Positions 8,640 to 19,700 of a DNA stretch of 64,000 nt are shown piece after piece. The stretch is taken from assembly GCA_945871915.1 (NCBI GenBank), contig CAMBXO010000001.1, forward strand, positions 186,001 to 250,000, read 5' to 3'. This DNA comes from Singulisphaera sp. GP187 (GTDB lineage Bacteria > Planctomycetota > Phycisphaerae > Phycisphaerales > SM1A02). Within the stretch, counting starts at the first letter, position 1; the number at the start of each line of letters is the position of its first letter. The notes under the pieces were generated by a model. That model had not been told where the DNA came from. It was given only the letters and a program-made list of their open reading frames with translations, and did no database searches. The position numbers and the translations under genes are program-made.

Positions 8640-10082
8640 ATGAGCAAGCCTCCACACAAACCAAACCAAGAACGCGCCCCCCGCTTGGAGAGCGCCACCA
8701 CTCCGGGTAAACGGCGCGATGGCGGAAATGGTGATGGAGGACTTGGCGGTGGCTCTTCAGGTGGAGGCGGTGGAAGCCCCACGGGTCCGGGTTCAGGCGG
8801 AAACAGCGGCTCCGGTGGAGACAGCGGATTTCGAGGTCGCAAGGTGACCACCTGCAGCTTTTGTGGCAAGACCAGCCGTGAAGTTGGACCAATGGTGGAA
8901 GGCCCAAGTGATGTCTATATCTGCAGCCATTGCACGGATCTCTGCCAAAACATTTTCAAACAAGAGACGCGCCGAGTGCGAGGCGCGAAACCGCAGTTTG
9001 GACAAATTCCATCTCCGCGCACCGTCAAAGAATTCCTGGATCAGTATGTGATTGGACAGGATCTTGCCAAGCGAGCTCTCGCCGTTGCCGTGCACAATCA
9101 CTACAAGCGGCTAACTCAAATTGATGCGGACAATGCGCCGGTCGAATTAGATAAGAGCAATGTGATGTTGATTGGACCAACGGGCACAGGCAAGACGCTG
9201 CTTGCTCGCACGCTGGCCCGGATCCTGAATGTTCCATTCGCCATTGGCGATGCCACCACGCTCACCGAAGCTGGATATGTCGGCGAAGATGTTGAGAACC
9301 TTTTGCTCAAACTTCTACAGGCTGCAGACTTTGATCTTGAGTCGGCGCAGCGCGGCATCATTTATATCGACGAAATTGACAAGATTGGCAAGACCAATCA
9401 AAACGTTTCGATCACGCGCGATGTCAGCGGCGAGGGCGTGCAGCAAAGCCTGCTGAAAATGCTTGAAGGAACCGTGGCCAATGTGCCGCCGCAGGGTGGT
9501 CGCAAGCACCCAGAGCAGCAGTACATCCAGATGGACACGACGCACATTCTCTTCATCTGTGGCGGCAGTTTTGAGGGAATCGAAAGCATTATCAAGAAGC
9601 GAATCGGTCAAAGGCGGATCGGTTTTTCGCCAGAGATGCAGCATGTTCGTCGCGAAGTCGAGATTGCACGATTGCTCGAACAAATCACACCCGAAGATGT
9701 GCTTGACTACGGCATGATTCCGGAACTTGTGGGTCGTCTGCCCATCCTGTGCCCGCTGATGCCACTCGACCGCGAGACCATGGTGAATATTCTCACCGAG
9801 CCACGCAATGCATTGGTGAAACAGTTTCAGCACTTCTTCCGTCTTGAGGGTGCTGAATTGGAATTCACCAAGGGCGCCCTTGAATTGATTGCCGAGCGCG
9901 CGCTGCAGCGACGCACGGGTGCTCGCGCCTTGCGAGCCGTGATGGACGAGATCATGATCGAACTGATGTATCACCTGCCCGAGATGGACAATGTGAATGC
10001 TGTGTACGTTCTGGATGATCACGCGATTTCGGAACGCAAACCATTGACGGCCATTCGTCAACGGGTAAAGGAATCGGCGTGA
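8640..10082 (+). CDS. clpX: ATP-dependent Clp protease ATP-binding subunit ClpX
   Basis: AAA+ unfoldase (480 aa) that feeds substrates to ClpP. The C4 zinc-binding domain starts with CSFCGK at residue 72 and ends with CSHC. Walker A GPTGTGKT is at residues 179-186, Walker B is [10 protein letters not shown], and sensor and arginine-finger regions follow ([21 protein letters not shown]). Compared with ordinary ClpX (about 420 aa), there are about 60 extra N-terminal residues, very rich in glycine and serine ([20 protein letters not shown] region), so this start adds a flexible tail. clpP is not adjacent. The gene overlaps the next start by 4 nt. Confidence 0.95.
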   Translation: MSKPPHKPNQERAPRLESATTPGKRRDGGNGDGGLGGGSSGGGGGSPTGPGSGGNSGSGGDSGFRGRKVTTCSFCGKTSREVGPMVEGPSDVYICSHCTDLCQNIFKQETRRVRGAKPQFGQIPSPRTVKEFLDQYVIGQDLAKRALAVAVHNHYKRLTQIDADNAPVELDKSNVMLIGPTGTGKTLLARTLARILNVPFAIGDATTLTEAGYVGEDVENLLLKLLQAADFDLESAQRGIIYIDEIDKIGKTNQNVSITRDVSGEGVQQSLLKMLEGTVANVPPQGGRKHPEQQYIQMDTTHILFICGGSFEGIESIIKKRIGQRRIGFSPEMQHVRREVEIARLLEQITPEDVLDYGMIPELVGRLPILCPLMPLDRETMVNILTEPRNALVKQFQHFFRLEGAELEFTKGALELIAERALQRRTGARALRAVMDEIMIELMYHLPEMDNVNAVYVLDDHAISERKPLTAIRQRVKESA

Positions 10083-10591
10083 GCCGTCCCCCCACCGCCG
10101 CACGGCCGTGGGAAGACATCCAAGCACAGATTGCGGCAACGATTGTTTCAGGAATGGACCGATCGAAATGCATGCATGCGTTCATTGATGCGTGCTGGCC
10201 GCTCCTGCAACACTCTGGCGTGAGTTGGATGGGCTTCTATCAGCGAACTCCTGCCGATCCGATGCATCTGTCGCTTGCTGCAAGGCAGCCAGTTCCTGCA
10301 TGTAGCCCGATTGGATTGCATGGAGCATGCGGCCAATGCCTGCTCGCGCGTCGACCCCTTGTGATCGCACATGTTGCCTCATTGGGCAGCAACTACATCG
10401 CGTGCGATCCTCGCGATCAAAGCGAAATCGTGCTTCCATGCCTCGAGCCCGATGGAACGGCTTGGGGCGTTCTGGATCTGGACAGCCACGAAATTGCCAG
10501 CTTTGATTTGGCCGATGCTGCCAGTCTTGAAAACCTGCTCGTTCTTGCAGGGCTTTCCGCCAAACTTTCCAACGACGCGGTCCAACTGTGA
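10079..10591 (+). CDS. GAF-domain protein, probable free-methionine-(R)-sulfoxide reductase
   Basis: Predicted 170-aa single GAF domain. The pattern [29 protein letters not shown] and GVLDLDS closely follows the free-methionine-R-sulfoxide reductase (YebR/MsrC) family. Its cysteines sit in the G-x-CG and IACD segments and act in catalysis. It would reduce free Met-R-SO in the cytoplasm with thioredoxin. The GTG start overlaps the clpX stop (GTGA), so the two are translationally coupled. A non-catalytic GAF sensor is the alternative. Confidence 0.7.
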   Translation: MSRPPTAARPWEDIQAQIAATIVSGMDRSKCMHAFIDACWPLLQHSGVSWMGFYQRTPADPMHLSLAARQPVPACSPIGLHGACGQCLLARRPLVIAHVASLGSNYIACDPRDQSEIVLPCLEPDGTAWGVLDLDSHEIASFDLADAASLENLLVLAGLSAKLSNDAVQL

Positions 10592-10607
10592 GACACCGCT
10601 GAAGGGG

Positions 10608-10637
10608 TTGCGAGCACCTGCCCCTTTTGGTTACACT
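10608..10637 (+). promoter_or_regulatory. rpmB promoter
   Basis: TTGCGA (10608-10613) and TACACT (10632-10637) with an 18-nt spacer form a plausible sigma-70 promoter. It lies about 24 nt before the rpmB ATG, which has a good AAAGGAG Shine-Dalgarno. The same TACACT hexamer recurs at both tRNAs and at the tracrRNA. Confidence 0.6.
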
Positions 10638-10660
10638 CCTGAACTCTCAAAGGAGCCCCC

Positions 10661-10936
10661 ATGCCACGAGTTTGTCATTTCACCGGTGCAAAAACATCTT
10701 CAGGCAATGTCGTTCAGCGACGAGGCAAGGCCAAGTACCTTGGAGGCGTTGGTATTAAGACCACCAGCAGCAAGAAGCGCACCTTTCAGCCAAATCTGCA
10801 AAATGTGACAGCCATGATCGACGGTCGGCCCGTTCGCATCAAAGCAAGTGTTCGAGCGATTCGACAGGGCTTGGTCGTGAAGCCACTACGACGAAAAGCG
10901 GTGTACACGGCTTTAAAAACAAGTCCCAAGTCCTGA
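10661..10936 (+). CDS. rpmB: 50S ribosomal protein L28
   Basis: Predicted 91-aa basic protein, as usual for bL28. It begins MPRVCHFTGAKTSSGN, continues with KKRTFQPNLQNVT and has KASVRAIRQGLV near the C-terminus. Only one Cys is present, so it is not the zinc-ribbon form. The start has AAAGGAG 5 nt upstream. It is monocistronic, with its own promoter (10608) and an intrinsic terminator (11027). Confidence 0.96.
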   Translation: MPRVCHFTGAKTSSGNVVQRRGKAKYLGGVGIKTTSSKKRTFQPNLQNVTAMIDGRPVRIKASVRAIRQGLVVKPLRRKAVYTALKTSPKS

Positions 10937-11026
10937 CGCGAGTCAGAATTAGGTCAAAATATTTTCTTCAAAGTGGCCGGAATGAAGCGTTTTTCGCTAT
11001 GTATATGCCTTTTTAGGTTTATTTCA

Positions 11027-11055
11027 GCCTTTGATGATTGACAAAGGCCTTTTTT
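11027..11055 (+). terminator. intrinsic terminator after rpmB
   Basis: GCCTTTG (11027-11033) and CAAAGGC (11042-11048) form a 7-bp stem with an 8-nt loop, followed by CTTTTTT. This is a classical rho-independent terminator about 90 nt after the rpmB stop. Confidence 0.85.
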
Positions 11056-11083
11056 GGCGTAGATTTCCGCGTCCTTCGGCCGA

Positions 11084-11353
11084 ATGAAGGCTCCGTTTGT
11101 CATCGAAGGGTCATGGTTGACCCGCACAACCGATGCAGGAGCAGCACCTAATGGCCAAGGGACTGGCGGACCCGATTTTGGTCCAGTTTTGTGCCGGTGG
11201 CGTCCGTCCCATGGATTTGGGCGGCATGTCCGTTGGCAGACAAACCATGCACTGGTGATCGTGCCAGCGCGGTGGATGCCCGACGAAGTTGCGGCTTCGT
11301 TGGTCTATACGGATTTCCGCAGCGGTTTCCATGGATGGTTCCGTACCGAATGA
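11084..11353 (+). CDS. hypothetical protein, uncertain
   Basis: A frame of 89 codons fills most of the gap between the rpmB terminator and dnaG. It ends 43 nt before the dnaG start used here. The product has many Trp and Arg residues (VLCRWRPSHGFGRHVRW) and no recognisable domain. There is no Shine-Dalgarno. It may be a real small gene or chance coding in the dnaG leader; I could not decide. Apart from this frame and the terminator, the stretch 10937-11396 shows nothing. Confidence 0.3.
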   Translation: MKAPFVIEGSWLTRTTDAGAAPNGQGTGGPDFGPVLCRWRPSHGFGRHVRWQTNHALVIVPARWMPDEVAASLVYTDFRSGFHGWFRTE

Positions 11354-11396
11354 TGTGCTTTCAAATATGACCCCTGCCCCCACCAGCGTTGCTCAC

Positions 11397-13367
11397 ATGA
11401 GCGACCGAGATCGCATTCTCGACGCCACAGATCTTGTGGCGCTCGTTGGTGAGCATGTGGCACTGAAGGCTCGCGGCCGTGAACATGTAGGGCTGTGCCC
11501 GTTTCACGATGACAGTAAACCAAGCATGGCAGTCGTCACGCACAAGGGAAATGCCTTCTATAAGTGCTTCGCGTGCGGCGCAGCGGGAAACGCAATTGAT
11601 TTCGTTATGGCGTTCCACAAGATGGATTTCATCGAATCGCTTCGCCACCTTGCCACCCGCGCCGGCATCGAACTGCGTGGGCAACGAGACCAGGGGCCAA
11701 AGGATCCCGCCACAAGCCGCGAGTCGTTACGCAAAGCCATGGCTGCCGCGAATCGCTTTTACCGCAAGTGCCTTACCGATGACACGCTTGGTCGAGCCGC
11801 TCGCAACCACATCGAGTCCAGAGGGCTGGCCACGGACGCCGTGCAAACCTTCGAGCTTGGTGCAAGTCCAGATGGGTGGGATCACTTTGTAACGCATGTA
11901 GAAAAGTTGATCGATCACGCGGCAACTGGTGGCGAGCAACTTCACAGAGAGAGTTTTGAAAGTCTCGGACTCATTCGCCGCGGCCCTCGCGGGCCGATCG
12001 ACGGGTTCCGTGGTCGGCTGATGTTTCCGATTCATGATGAACTCGGAAACTGCATTGCCTTTGGCGCCCGTGCGTTGAAAGATGGCGATGAGCCCAAGTA
12101 TCTGAATAGCCCAGATTCTCCGCTGTTTTCAAAGGGTCGCACCCTGTACGCGTTGCATCTCGCACGCCGAGCCATTATTGATTCCAAGCATGCTCTTGTG
12201 GTGGAGGGCTATGTGGACGCGTTGGCTCTCCACGCCGCCGGCATCAAGAATGTAGTTGCCACGCTGGGTACGGCTCTTACCAAAGACCATGCTCGCATGC
12301 TGCAACGAATGGCCGAACGCATCACGCTGATCTTTGACCCAGACACTGCAGGAGAGCGTGCCGCGGATCGGGCGGTCGAAACTTTTCTAGCCGTTCCGAT
12401 TGATGTGGCGATCGCAAAACTACCGGACGGTCTGGATGCGGATGAATTGCTGGCACGCCCAGGTGGGCGAGCTGAATTTGAGAAGGCGGTCCACGAAGGC
12501 GAGGACGCACTAGCGTGGATGGTCCGACGCTTTCGTACCGAACTTCGCGGAACCGACAGTATGTCTGGCAAACAGCAACGGCTCCAATCGTTGCTTCAGA
12601 AACTTGGCGAGCTCGGCCTTCGATCGATTGACCCAATCCGTCGTCGCTTTGTCCTCAATGAACTTTCGTCGATGGTGCACGTGCCGGTGGAGACCCTTGA
12701 ACGCAGCATGCCGATGCCTCGATCAACGACTCCGCAGGCGACCGCTCCGAACACACCATCGCCTTCCGATCACGCAGCGACCGTGCCAACCCTAGTGATC
12801 GAGGCGGCGCCTCCCGCCACACCTCGACATCGAGCTCGATTCGAGGCCGAACGAAATTTCCTTGCAGCGGTTCTTGGCTCATCCAATCAAGCCACACTTC
12901 GCGTGACCCTTGGTGATTCTGGCTCGCTTCCGTTGGCTGAAGCTTTTACGAGCGCGAACTTTGAACAACCCGAACTTCGGCAAGTCTGGATCTTGATTGC
13001 TTCCAGACTTGAGTCCGGAAAACCTTTTCATGTGCAAGACATCGTTGCCGACGCTGGCGTGCCTACACTCAAGTTTTTGGCCAGTGACCTCTACGAAACC
13101 GGAAGCCGCCGCATGGAATCAGCCGATTGTGTGCAAACCTTGCAAGCTGCAGCGACCGATCTCGACCGCCTCCTCCGCTCTGATGCAGAGGACAACAACT
13201 CCTTTCGGCACGCGCCCGATCAGACCACGCTTGTGGCATTGGTCGAGAAGCGCCGCCGTGAGGGCCACCGACCTGGGGCCATCGCACGAGCTGTTCGTGT
13301 CGACCCCTTTCACGCATCCGCAGAAGGATCTTCTGCGGACATTTCCAGAATGGAGAAACACCAGTGA
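11397..13367 (+). CDS. dnaG: DNA primase
   Basis: Makes RNA primers at the replication fork; 656 aa from this ATG. The N-terminal zinc domain has [10 protein letters not shown] and [16 protein letters not shown] (CHC2 type). The TOPRIM core contains [16 protein letters not shown] and [13 protein letters not shown], which carry the catalytic acidic residues. A less conserved C-terminal helicase-binding region follows. An in-frame ATG at 11367 would add ten residues; I chose 11397 because RILDATDLV then sits at the usual distance from the start. It overlaps rpoD by 4 nt, the classic dnaG-rpoD arrangement. Confidence 0.95.
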   Translation: MSDRDRILDATDLVALVGEHVALKARGREHVGLCPFHDDSKPSMAVVTHKGNAFYKCFACGAAGNAIDFVMAFHKMDFIESLRHLATRAGIELRGQRDQGPKDPATSRESLRKAMAAANRFYRKCLTDDTLGRAARNHIESRGLATDAVQTFELGASPDGWDHFVTHVEKLIDHAATGGEQLHRESFESLGLIRRGPRGPIDGFRGRLMFPIHDELGNCIAFGARALKDGDEPKYLNSPDSPLFSKGRTLYALHLARRAIIDSKHALVVEGYVDALALHAAGIKNVVATLGTALTKDHARMLQRMAERITLIFDPDTAGERAADRAVETFLAVPIDVAIAKLPDGLDADELLARPGGRAEFEKAVHEGEDALAWMVRRFRTELRGTDSMSGKQQRLQSLLQKLGELGLRSIDPIRRRFVLNELSSMVHVPVETLERSMPMPRSTTPQATAPNTPSPSDHAATVPTLVIEAAPPATPRHRARFEAERNFLAAVLGSSNQATLRVTLGDSGSLPLAEAFTSANFEQPELRQVWILIASRLESGKPFHVQDIVADAGVPTLKFLASDLYETGSRRMESADCVQTLQAAATDLDRLLRSDAEDNNSFRHAPDQTTLVALVEKRRREGHRPGAIARAVRVDPFHASAEGSSADISRMEKHQ

Positions 13368-15301
13368 GCCTCGCAGTCACCGATCTCGATAAGGTATTGA
13401 AGCGCCTCGTAGAAGTTGGCAGCCGCCGAAAGTGGATCTGCTACGAGGAATTGAACACGTGCCTTCCTGACGGATTTGTTGATCCAGAAAAAATCGACGA
13501 ATTGTTTGTGCTTCTCAATGAACTCGGCGTGGAGATGGTCGACGAGATTGAGATGCATCGCAATCAGTGGACGAAGTTTTATGCGCCACTGCAGACCGAC
13601 CTCAAATTTCAGCGAGACGAACCGCGAAGTCGCCAGCGCGAACGACATGTTCCTGCGGCGACTGCGCCGACGCCGCTGGTGAAGACCACGAAGCCGGTGA
13701 AGCCAGCCAAACTGAAAAAGGGTGATGAGGACGGCCCAGGCGACGACGAATTTGATGATGACATTCTTGATGAGGCCGAAGCGCAGGCGATTGTGGAACA
13801 AGCACTCGCCGAGCAGGGTTCCAAGCGCATCGATGACCCAATCCGCATGTACCTGACGCAGATGGGCACCATTCCGCTGCTGACACGCGAGCAGGAAGTT
13901 CGTCTGGCCAAGAAAATTGAAACCACCCGCATGATTTTCCGACGCAAGACGCTTGAGAGCGATTATGTCTCACGCCATGCTGTGGAAACGCTGAAGTTGG
14001 TTCACACGGGGCAATTGCCTTTTGATCGAACCATGCGGATTAGTACAGCTGTGGTGGATGCCAAAGACATGATTGCAGCCCGCATTCCTGTGAATGTGGA
14101 GTCCATTGTTCAGTTGCTGCAGATCAACGACAAGCAATGGACTCTGTTGGAGAGTCCGACGGTGAGTCACGATCGCAAGGCCGAGATCAAGGCCGAGTTG
14201 TTGCTGCGTCGACGGCGCATTGCCACATTGCTTGAGGAATGTTGCTTGCGTACCGGTCGCATTCAGCCGTTGATGCGCAAGATGCAAGCCATTCATCGCA
14301 AACTCACTGAGTTGCAGCGAATGCTTCAGAAAGCGCAGCGGAATCCAGATCGTTTCGATCCTGAAGATGTGGTGGCTATGCGTGAAGAAGTCAGCGGCCT
14401 TCGATCCTTGGTCTATGAGGATCCAAGCGAGCTCGAGGCTCGCATGAAAGCCATTCTTCGCGTGTTTGGCGAATACGAACAGGCCAAACGAGATCTCTCA
14501 GGAGGCAATTTGCGCCTCGTGGTTTCGATTGCCAAGAAGTATCGCAACCGAGGTCTTCCCTTCTTGGACATTATTCAAGAGGGCAATACCGGTCTGATGC
14601 GAGCCGTGGACAAATACGAGTACAAGCGTGGATACAAATTCAGTACCTACGCCACATGGTGGATTCGCCAGGCCATCACTCGAGCCATTGCTGATCACGC
14701 CCGAACCATTCGCGTGCCGGTGCACATGATTGAAACGATGAGCAAGTTGCGCAACATCCAGAAGCATTTGCTTCAGGATCTTGGTCGCGAGCCAACCGTT
14801 GAAGAAATTGCCGTGAAGGCCAAGATGCCTATGGAGGAAGTGCGCCGGGTGATGAAGATCAGCCGCCACCCGATCTCTCTGGATCGGCCCGTGGGCGAGA
14901 GTGAGGACAGTCACTTTGGCGACTTTATTGAAGACGAGTCGCAGGAGAGTCCACACGAAAGTGCCAGCAACGAATTGCTGCGAGGTCGAATTAATGACCT
15001 GCTCAAGACGCTCACCTATCGAGAGCGTGAGATTCTAAAATTGCGATACGGAATCGCCGATGGTGTTGGTGATGGCGACGGACACACCTACACACTCGAA
15101 GAAGTTGGTCGTATTTTCAAGGTGACGCGCGAACGCGTTCGTCAGGTGGAAAGCAAAGCCATCCGAAAGTTGCAACACCCGGTTCGACGGCAGCGACTGG
15201 CTGCGTTCCTACCTGGAACTGAAAACATGCAGGAATTGCCTGAGATCGAACTCACGGCGAACCCACTTCTTGATGACGAAACAGATTTTGACGCCGATTG
15301 A
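13364..15301 (+). CDS. rpoD: primary sigma factor (sigma-70, RpoD)
   Basis: Predicted 645-aa housekeeping sigma factor. Region 1.2 is around [21 protein letters not shown]. Region 2 contains [20 protein letters not shown] and [17 protein letters not shown]. Region 3 and region 4 follow, with helix-turn-helix [17 protein letters not shown]. The N-terminal part has an acidic stretch ([17 protein letters not shown]), as in region 1.1. The GTG start has GGAG 8 nt upstream and overlaps the dnaG TGA. Expected promoters are TTGACA/TATAAT-like, which fits the -10 boxes seen here. Confidence 0.97.
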   Translation: MSLAVTDLDKVLKRLVEVGSRRKWICYEELNTCLPDGFVDPEKIDELFVLLNELGVEMVDEIEMHRNQWTKFYAPLQTDLKFQRDEPRSRQRERHVPAATAPTPLVKTTKPVKPAKLKKGDEDGPGDDEFDDDILDEAEAQAIVEQALAEQGSKRIDDPIRMYLTQMGTIPLLTREQEVRLAKKIETTRMIFRRKTLESDYVSRHAVETLKLVHTGQLPFDRTMRISTAVVDAKDMIAARIPVNVESIVQLLQINDKQWTLLESPTVSHDRKAEIKAELLLRRRRIATLLEECCLRTGRIQPLMRKMQAIHRKLTELQRMLQKAQRNPDRFDPEDVVAMREEVSGLRSLVYEDPSELEARMKAILRVFGEYEQAKRDLSGGNLRLVVSIAKKYRNRGLPFLDIIQEGNTGLMRAVDKYEYKRGYKFSTYATWWIRQAITRAIADHARTIRVPVHMIETMSKLRNIQKHLLQDLGREPTVEEIAVKAKMPMEEVRRVMKISRHPISLDRPVGESEDSHFGDFIEDESQESPHESASNELLRGRINDLLKTLTYREREILKLRYGIADGVGDGDGHTYTLEEVGRIFKVTRERVRQVESKAIRKLQHPVRRQRLAAFLPGTENMQELPEIELTANPLLDDETDFDAD

Positions 15302-15336
15302 ATCGCTGAAGCAACATGAACTCTCGCTGACAGGCT

Positions 15337-15366
15337 CTGGCAGGGCGATCTGCCGTTTCGTACACT
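15337..15366 (+). promoter_or_regulatory. tRNA-Leu promoter
   Basis: CTGGCA (15337-15342) and TACACT (15361-15366) with an 18-nt spacer lie directly before tRNA-Leu, whose first base is 15377. The position fits a start a few bases upstream of the mature tRNA. Confidence 0.6.
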
Positions 15367-15376
15367 TTCCAACCCC

Positions 15377-15460
15377 GCGGATGTGGCGGAATTGGCAGAC
15401 GCGCAAGATTCAGGTTCTTGTGGGGTAACACCCGTGGAGGTTCGATTCCTCTCATCCGCA
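15377..15460 (+). tRNA. tRNA-Leu (anticodon CAG)
   Basis: An 84-nt class II tRNA. The acceptor stem is GCGGATG/CATCCGC, with A73 at 15460. The anticodon stem is CAAGA/TCTTG with loop TTCAGGT, giving anticodon CAG (reads CTG). A long variable arm follows (TGGGGTAACACCC region), and the T arm contains GGTTCGATTCC. CCA is not encoded. It is followed at once by an intrinsic terminator. Confidence 0.96.
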
Positions 15461-15465
15461 TGCAC

Positions 15466-15502
15466 GCGGGCTCGATCAATTTGGTCGGGCCCGCATCTTT
15501 TT
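15466..15502 (+). terminator. intrinsic terminator after tRNA-Leu
   Basis: GCGGGC and GCCCGC form the outer stem, and CGATC/GGTCG continues it around an AATTT loop. ATCTTTTT follows. It ends the monocistronic tRNA-Leu transcript 40 nt after the tRNA. Confidence 0.85.
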
Positions 15503-15573
15503 GTGGACTCTCGCTCACCACGCCGCCGTCGGAACCGTGGCTCAGACCATCTCTGTACCCCTAGACTCAGCAT

Positions 15574-16755
15574 GTGATTTACCTCGATGCCAACGCAACC
15601 ACTCCACTTGTGCCCGAAGCGATTGCTGCGATGCACGAAGCGATGGAGCATGCGTGGGCCAATCCAAGTTCGATCCATCGACCTGGCCAGCGGGCGCGAC
15701 ACCTGATCGAAACGGCTCGCACGGACGTCGCTCGCCTGATTGGCTGCAATGATCGCGAATTGATTTTCACCAGCGGTGGCACGGAGGCGGCCGACTTGGC
15801 CATCCGCGGAGTGCTTGCCGCTACCGGGAATCGTGTTGTGGTGACCAGCCCATTGGAACACTCCGCCGTGCGTGATGTGGTCAAGCGGCTCGCCGAAACC
15901 AAGACCATTGAAGTGATCTGGTTGGCACACGATGACATGGGTCGCGTTCTTGTAAACGATCTGCGTCGCGTTCTGGAAACGCGCGGCAAAGACATTGCCC
16001 TGGTGAGCGTGATGACCGCGAACAATGAAACGGGTGTGTTACAGCCGATTGCGCAGATGGCCGCCCTCTGCCGCGCCGCCAAAGTTGCCATGCACACCGA
16101 TGCAACGCAGAGTGTTGGTCGAATGCCGATTGACTTTGCAACGCTTGGTGTGGATCTGCTGAGTTGCTCGGCTCACAAATTGCATGGCCCCAAAGGGGCG
16201 GGTGCCCTTGCCGTGCGACGAGGTCTGGCGTTGGTTTCCGTTTTGGCAGGTGGTCCACAAGAACGAGGGCGTCGTGCAGGAACCGAGAATGTGGCCGGCA
16301 TCGCAGGGTTTGGCGCGGCAGCTTGCAGCGCACGCGAGTGGCTTGCGGGGAATGGTGCAACACAGGGCGGCGACCTTCGCACGCTTTTGGAGCAACTCAT
16401 TCTTCAAAGCGATCCCTATGCGCATGTGAACTTCAAGGATGCCGACCGTTTATGGAACACCACCAGCATGGCCTTTGAAGGATTGGAAGCCGAAGCGATT
16501 CTGCTTGCCTTGTCAGAGCGAGGCCTTGCCGCAAGTGCTGGAGCAGCGTGCAGCAGCGGATCGCTCGAACCGAGTCCGATTTTGCTGGCAATTGGACTTC
16601 CGGAAACGATGGCCCATGGAAGTCTTCGATTCAGCCTGTCACGAACCACCACCGAGGCGGAGATCCGTCAGGCTGCGGCGATCATTGCAGAATGCGTTGC
16701 ATCTGTTCGAACCACTTCGATCCACGCGGTTCGGACACCCACTGCGCGTGCCTAA
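15574..16755 (+). CDS. cysteine desulfurase (NifS/IscS-like)
   Basis: PLP enzyme (393 aa) that takes sulfur from cysteine and passes it on as persulfide for Fe-S clusters or tRNA thiolation. The N-terminus is YLDANATTPL. FTSGGTEAADLA binds the PLP phosphate, HTDATQSVG carries the PLP-contacting Asp and Gln, SCSAHKLHGPKG carries the Schiff-base Lys, and the catalytic Cys loop is AGAACSSGS. The GTG start has no strong Shine-Dalgarno. No iscU or regulator is adjacent. It converges with the FtsK-like gene, whose stop overlaps its own by 4 nt. Confidence 0.92.
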   Translation: MIYLDANATTPLVPEAIAAMHEAMEHAWANPSSIHRPGQRARHLIETARTDVARLIGCNDRELIFTSGGTEAADLAIRGVLAATGNRVVVTSPLEHSAVRDVVKRLAETKTIEVIWLAHDDMGRVLVNDLRRVLETRGKDIALVSVMTANNETGVLQPIAQMAALCRAAKVAMHTDATQSVGRMPIDFATLGVDLLSCSAHKLHGPKGAGALAVRRGLALVSVLAGGPQERGRRAGTENVAGIAGFGAAACSAREWLAGNGATQGGDLRTLLEQLILQSDPYAHVNFKDADRLWNTTSMAFEGLEAEAILLALSERGLAASAGAACSSGSLEPSPILLAIGLPETMAHGSLRFSLSRTTTEAEIRQAAAIIAECVASVRTTSIHAVRTPTARA

Positions 16756-19700
16756 GCCATTGATGCTGCAACGCCGAACAAGCTTGCACATGTTTCCGCA
16801 CTCGCCGGCTCGAATGGGCGAAATCGCTCGACCGTTCCCCGCTCCTCGCTGAACAACAACGCTCGCTCGGAACCAAGCCTGCTTGCAGCCGGGGAATCGA
16901 TGAGCGCGCTGGAGTCATTGGCACCCATTTGCATCAGGATTCGGAAATCAAATTCTCGCATGGCCGCGCGATCCACATACCGCTGCACACTGGCGGCCGT
17001 ATCGGCCCATGCCACCACATGCACACCGACCGATGGACCGTCTCGCAGAATCGCTCCGAACACGCGATCCGCTTTGGCTGAACCCTCCTCCGATGAAAAT
17101 GAAAAGTCATTTTCATCTCGTCGGAGCGAACGAAAGCGTTGCAGCCCGTGGGCCAAGAGCACAACGGTGGGCTCATCGGTGCGACCACTCTCCGTCCGTT
17201 GTGCGACCAATGCTCCAATGTCGCGGATGGAATTTTCCACGTCGCGGTACCCAGGCACCTGCGCCGTCAAGCCCAATGCCGCCGCACTCGAGGCCAACAT
17301 GCCTGCCTCGGCAGCATCCGCAGCACACCCATCGAGTATCCAAAGTTTGGCCCTTGCACCAATCGCCGCCCGAAGGCTTGCCAACACCGCAATGGAAATT
17401 CCCATCGCCATGCGATCGTCCTGCCCAACCACCAGCACATTGGCTCCGGACTTCCGACCAAGCATGGCCACCGTTGCGTCTCGAATAGCCACAGGCTCAC
17501 CAAGGTGCAGCGGCAAACCACTCGCCGATCCCCCCTGCATGGTGCGGTCACGCAGACTTCTGCAATGTGCAAGAGACACTTTGGTGGTTCCATCAAACAC
17601 AATCATCGGGGCCCGACGAGAAGCCGTGGCCTGCCCTCGTTGTGCCAGGGCCTGCACACGTTGCTCTCGCTCCACATCGCCAAGCCAAACCACTTGAAAC
17701 GGACTGTTGCCTTCGAGCAATCCACCCGCATCGTTATAAATCGCCTCGCCGGGTCGGCTCAGCAGACGCGCGGCCGTGTTGTCATCACTCAAAATCAGTG
17801 AAGCATCCGCCTCATTGCATTGCAGCGCCACGCGAACACCCATTTGACCCATGGTGGTGCGAGGAAGTGCATAGGCACCACCAAGAGTCTGCGAACCAAG
17901 AATGACATGCATGCCAAAGGCACGACCCTGCCGAACCAAACGGTCCAGCAACAAGGCTGCTTCCTGCGAAACCTTGTCCTCCTCAACAAACAATTCTTGG
18001 AATTCATCCACGATCAGCAGCGCGCGTGGAAGATGTTCGGCTGACTTCGATCGCCTCCACGCTGCAAGATCCTGCACGCCAACAGAACGGAACAGGTCAC
18101 CGCGTCGCTTCAGTTCTGCATCCAAGCCCTGCAGAACGCTGAGTCCAAATTCGCGATCGCTTTCGACCGCAACAACTCTGGCGTGGGGCAACCGGTGGTG
18201 TGCATACACCTTGAACTCCACCCCCTTCTTGAAGTCGATCAGCCACAGTTCAATTTCGTCCGGTGAAAACCAGGTACATGCATTGACAATCATTGCATTC
18301 AGAAGCGTGCTCTTTCCTGACCCTGTCTTGCCAGCAATCAAGACATGTTGCTTGGTTCCTTCGCCAAGCAACAACTGCTGCAGTTGCGTTGCACCGGTAC
18401 GGCCAATTGGAATGTGCACACTCTCTGCGGTGCTTCCACACCAGATGCGTGCTTCGGATGGTTCGATGGCAGAAAATGGAACCTGCACCACCGATGCTTT
18501 CTTGGCGGACTGTCCAACCGAACGAAGCAATTCCTGCAATCGGGCACCAGTCGGAGGCTGGTCGAGCACCACGGATTCCGCAGCAAGTTCAGGATCATCC
18601 AATCGAAAGGCGCCATCATGCCAACGGATCCTGCGGCAACAACGCAACAGATCCGCCTCAAGAATGCCGTGCGGATAAGGACGGATGGGGTCTCGAAGCA
18701 CCAACACATGAACACCGCATCGAGCGCCGGACTGCAGAATGCTGTTCAAGCGACGCATGGAATTGTCGTTGAGCCCTACAGGGAAATCTGCCATCACAAT
18801 CACCCGCAGCGGCTCTGCCAATTGGCCAGCTTGAGCGTTGTATTCCACCACACTTGAGTACTCGTCACGCAAATATTTCTGAATCACCGTTTCCATGTGC
18901 TCCGTGAGGTCGGTGAGTTTCTGCTCGATGTGTCGGGCTTCCGTCCAAATGCGTTCGCCGACAAGCTGTTCCATTTCGTCTGCAAGATGCATGAATGCCG
19001 CGAAACTTTGCCCAAGCCCGACGGGGTCGATCAGGGTCAATCGCACCTTGCCTGGAGGACTTTGCACCAACAAACGAGTCGCCGCCGCTTGCAAGGCTGC
19101 CATGCCGGCCGCTCGCTGCTCGGCTGGAGCCTCAATGATGAGCGATGGCGCCCCCGGCAACTGTCGCAGCAGCGGCAGGGTCCACTGGTGACCTGCAACC
19201 CACGGATGGTTGGCCACTTCCGGTGCACCATTGGGAAGCGTGGCCGCACTCAACGTGATGTTGCCCACAAAGAGATGCGACGGAAATACATGGGTGAGTT
19301 CCGCTTGCACTTGCAGATCTGGTCGAACCTCTCGTGCAATCGACATGCTTTCGTTTGCCCAACTTTGAAATGCATCGCGGGTAGAAAGCCATTGTGCGTT
19401 TCGTGCCACATCACGGTCATCGCATTCGTGCTTGATGTTCCCCATGGTGGTGGTGTGTTGCCAAAGTTCCTTCGCAACCGCCTCGTCGTATGCACGCTGT
19501 GCCGACTCCACCGTTTCGCGATGACAACTTTCCGCGCTCGACACCGCTTCCGATCGCTCCCGCTCAATGCGCGTGCGCCGATCCGGAAGTTTTTCACCCA
19601 ACTCCAATCGACGAGCCTCGCGTTTGACTCGAATGGACTCAAGAACAGGACGCCACTTTGCATGTGCCGCATCTCGCTCCGCCTTGAGTCGATCCTTGGC

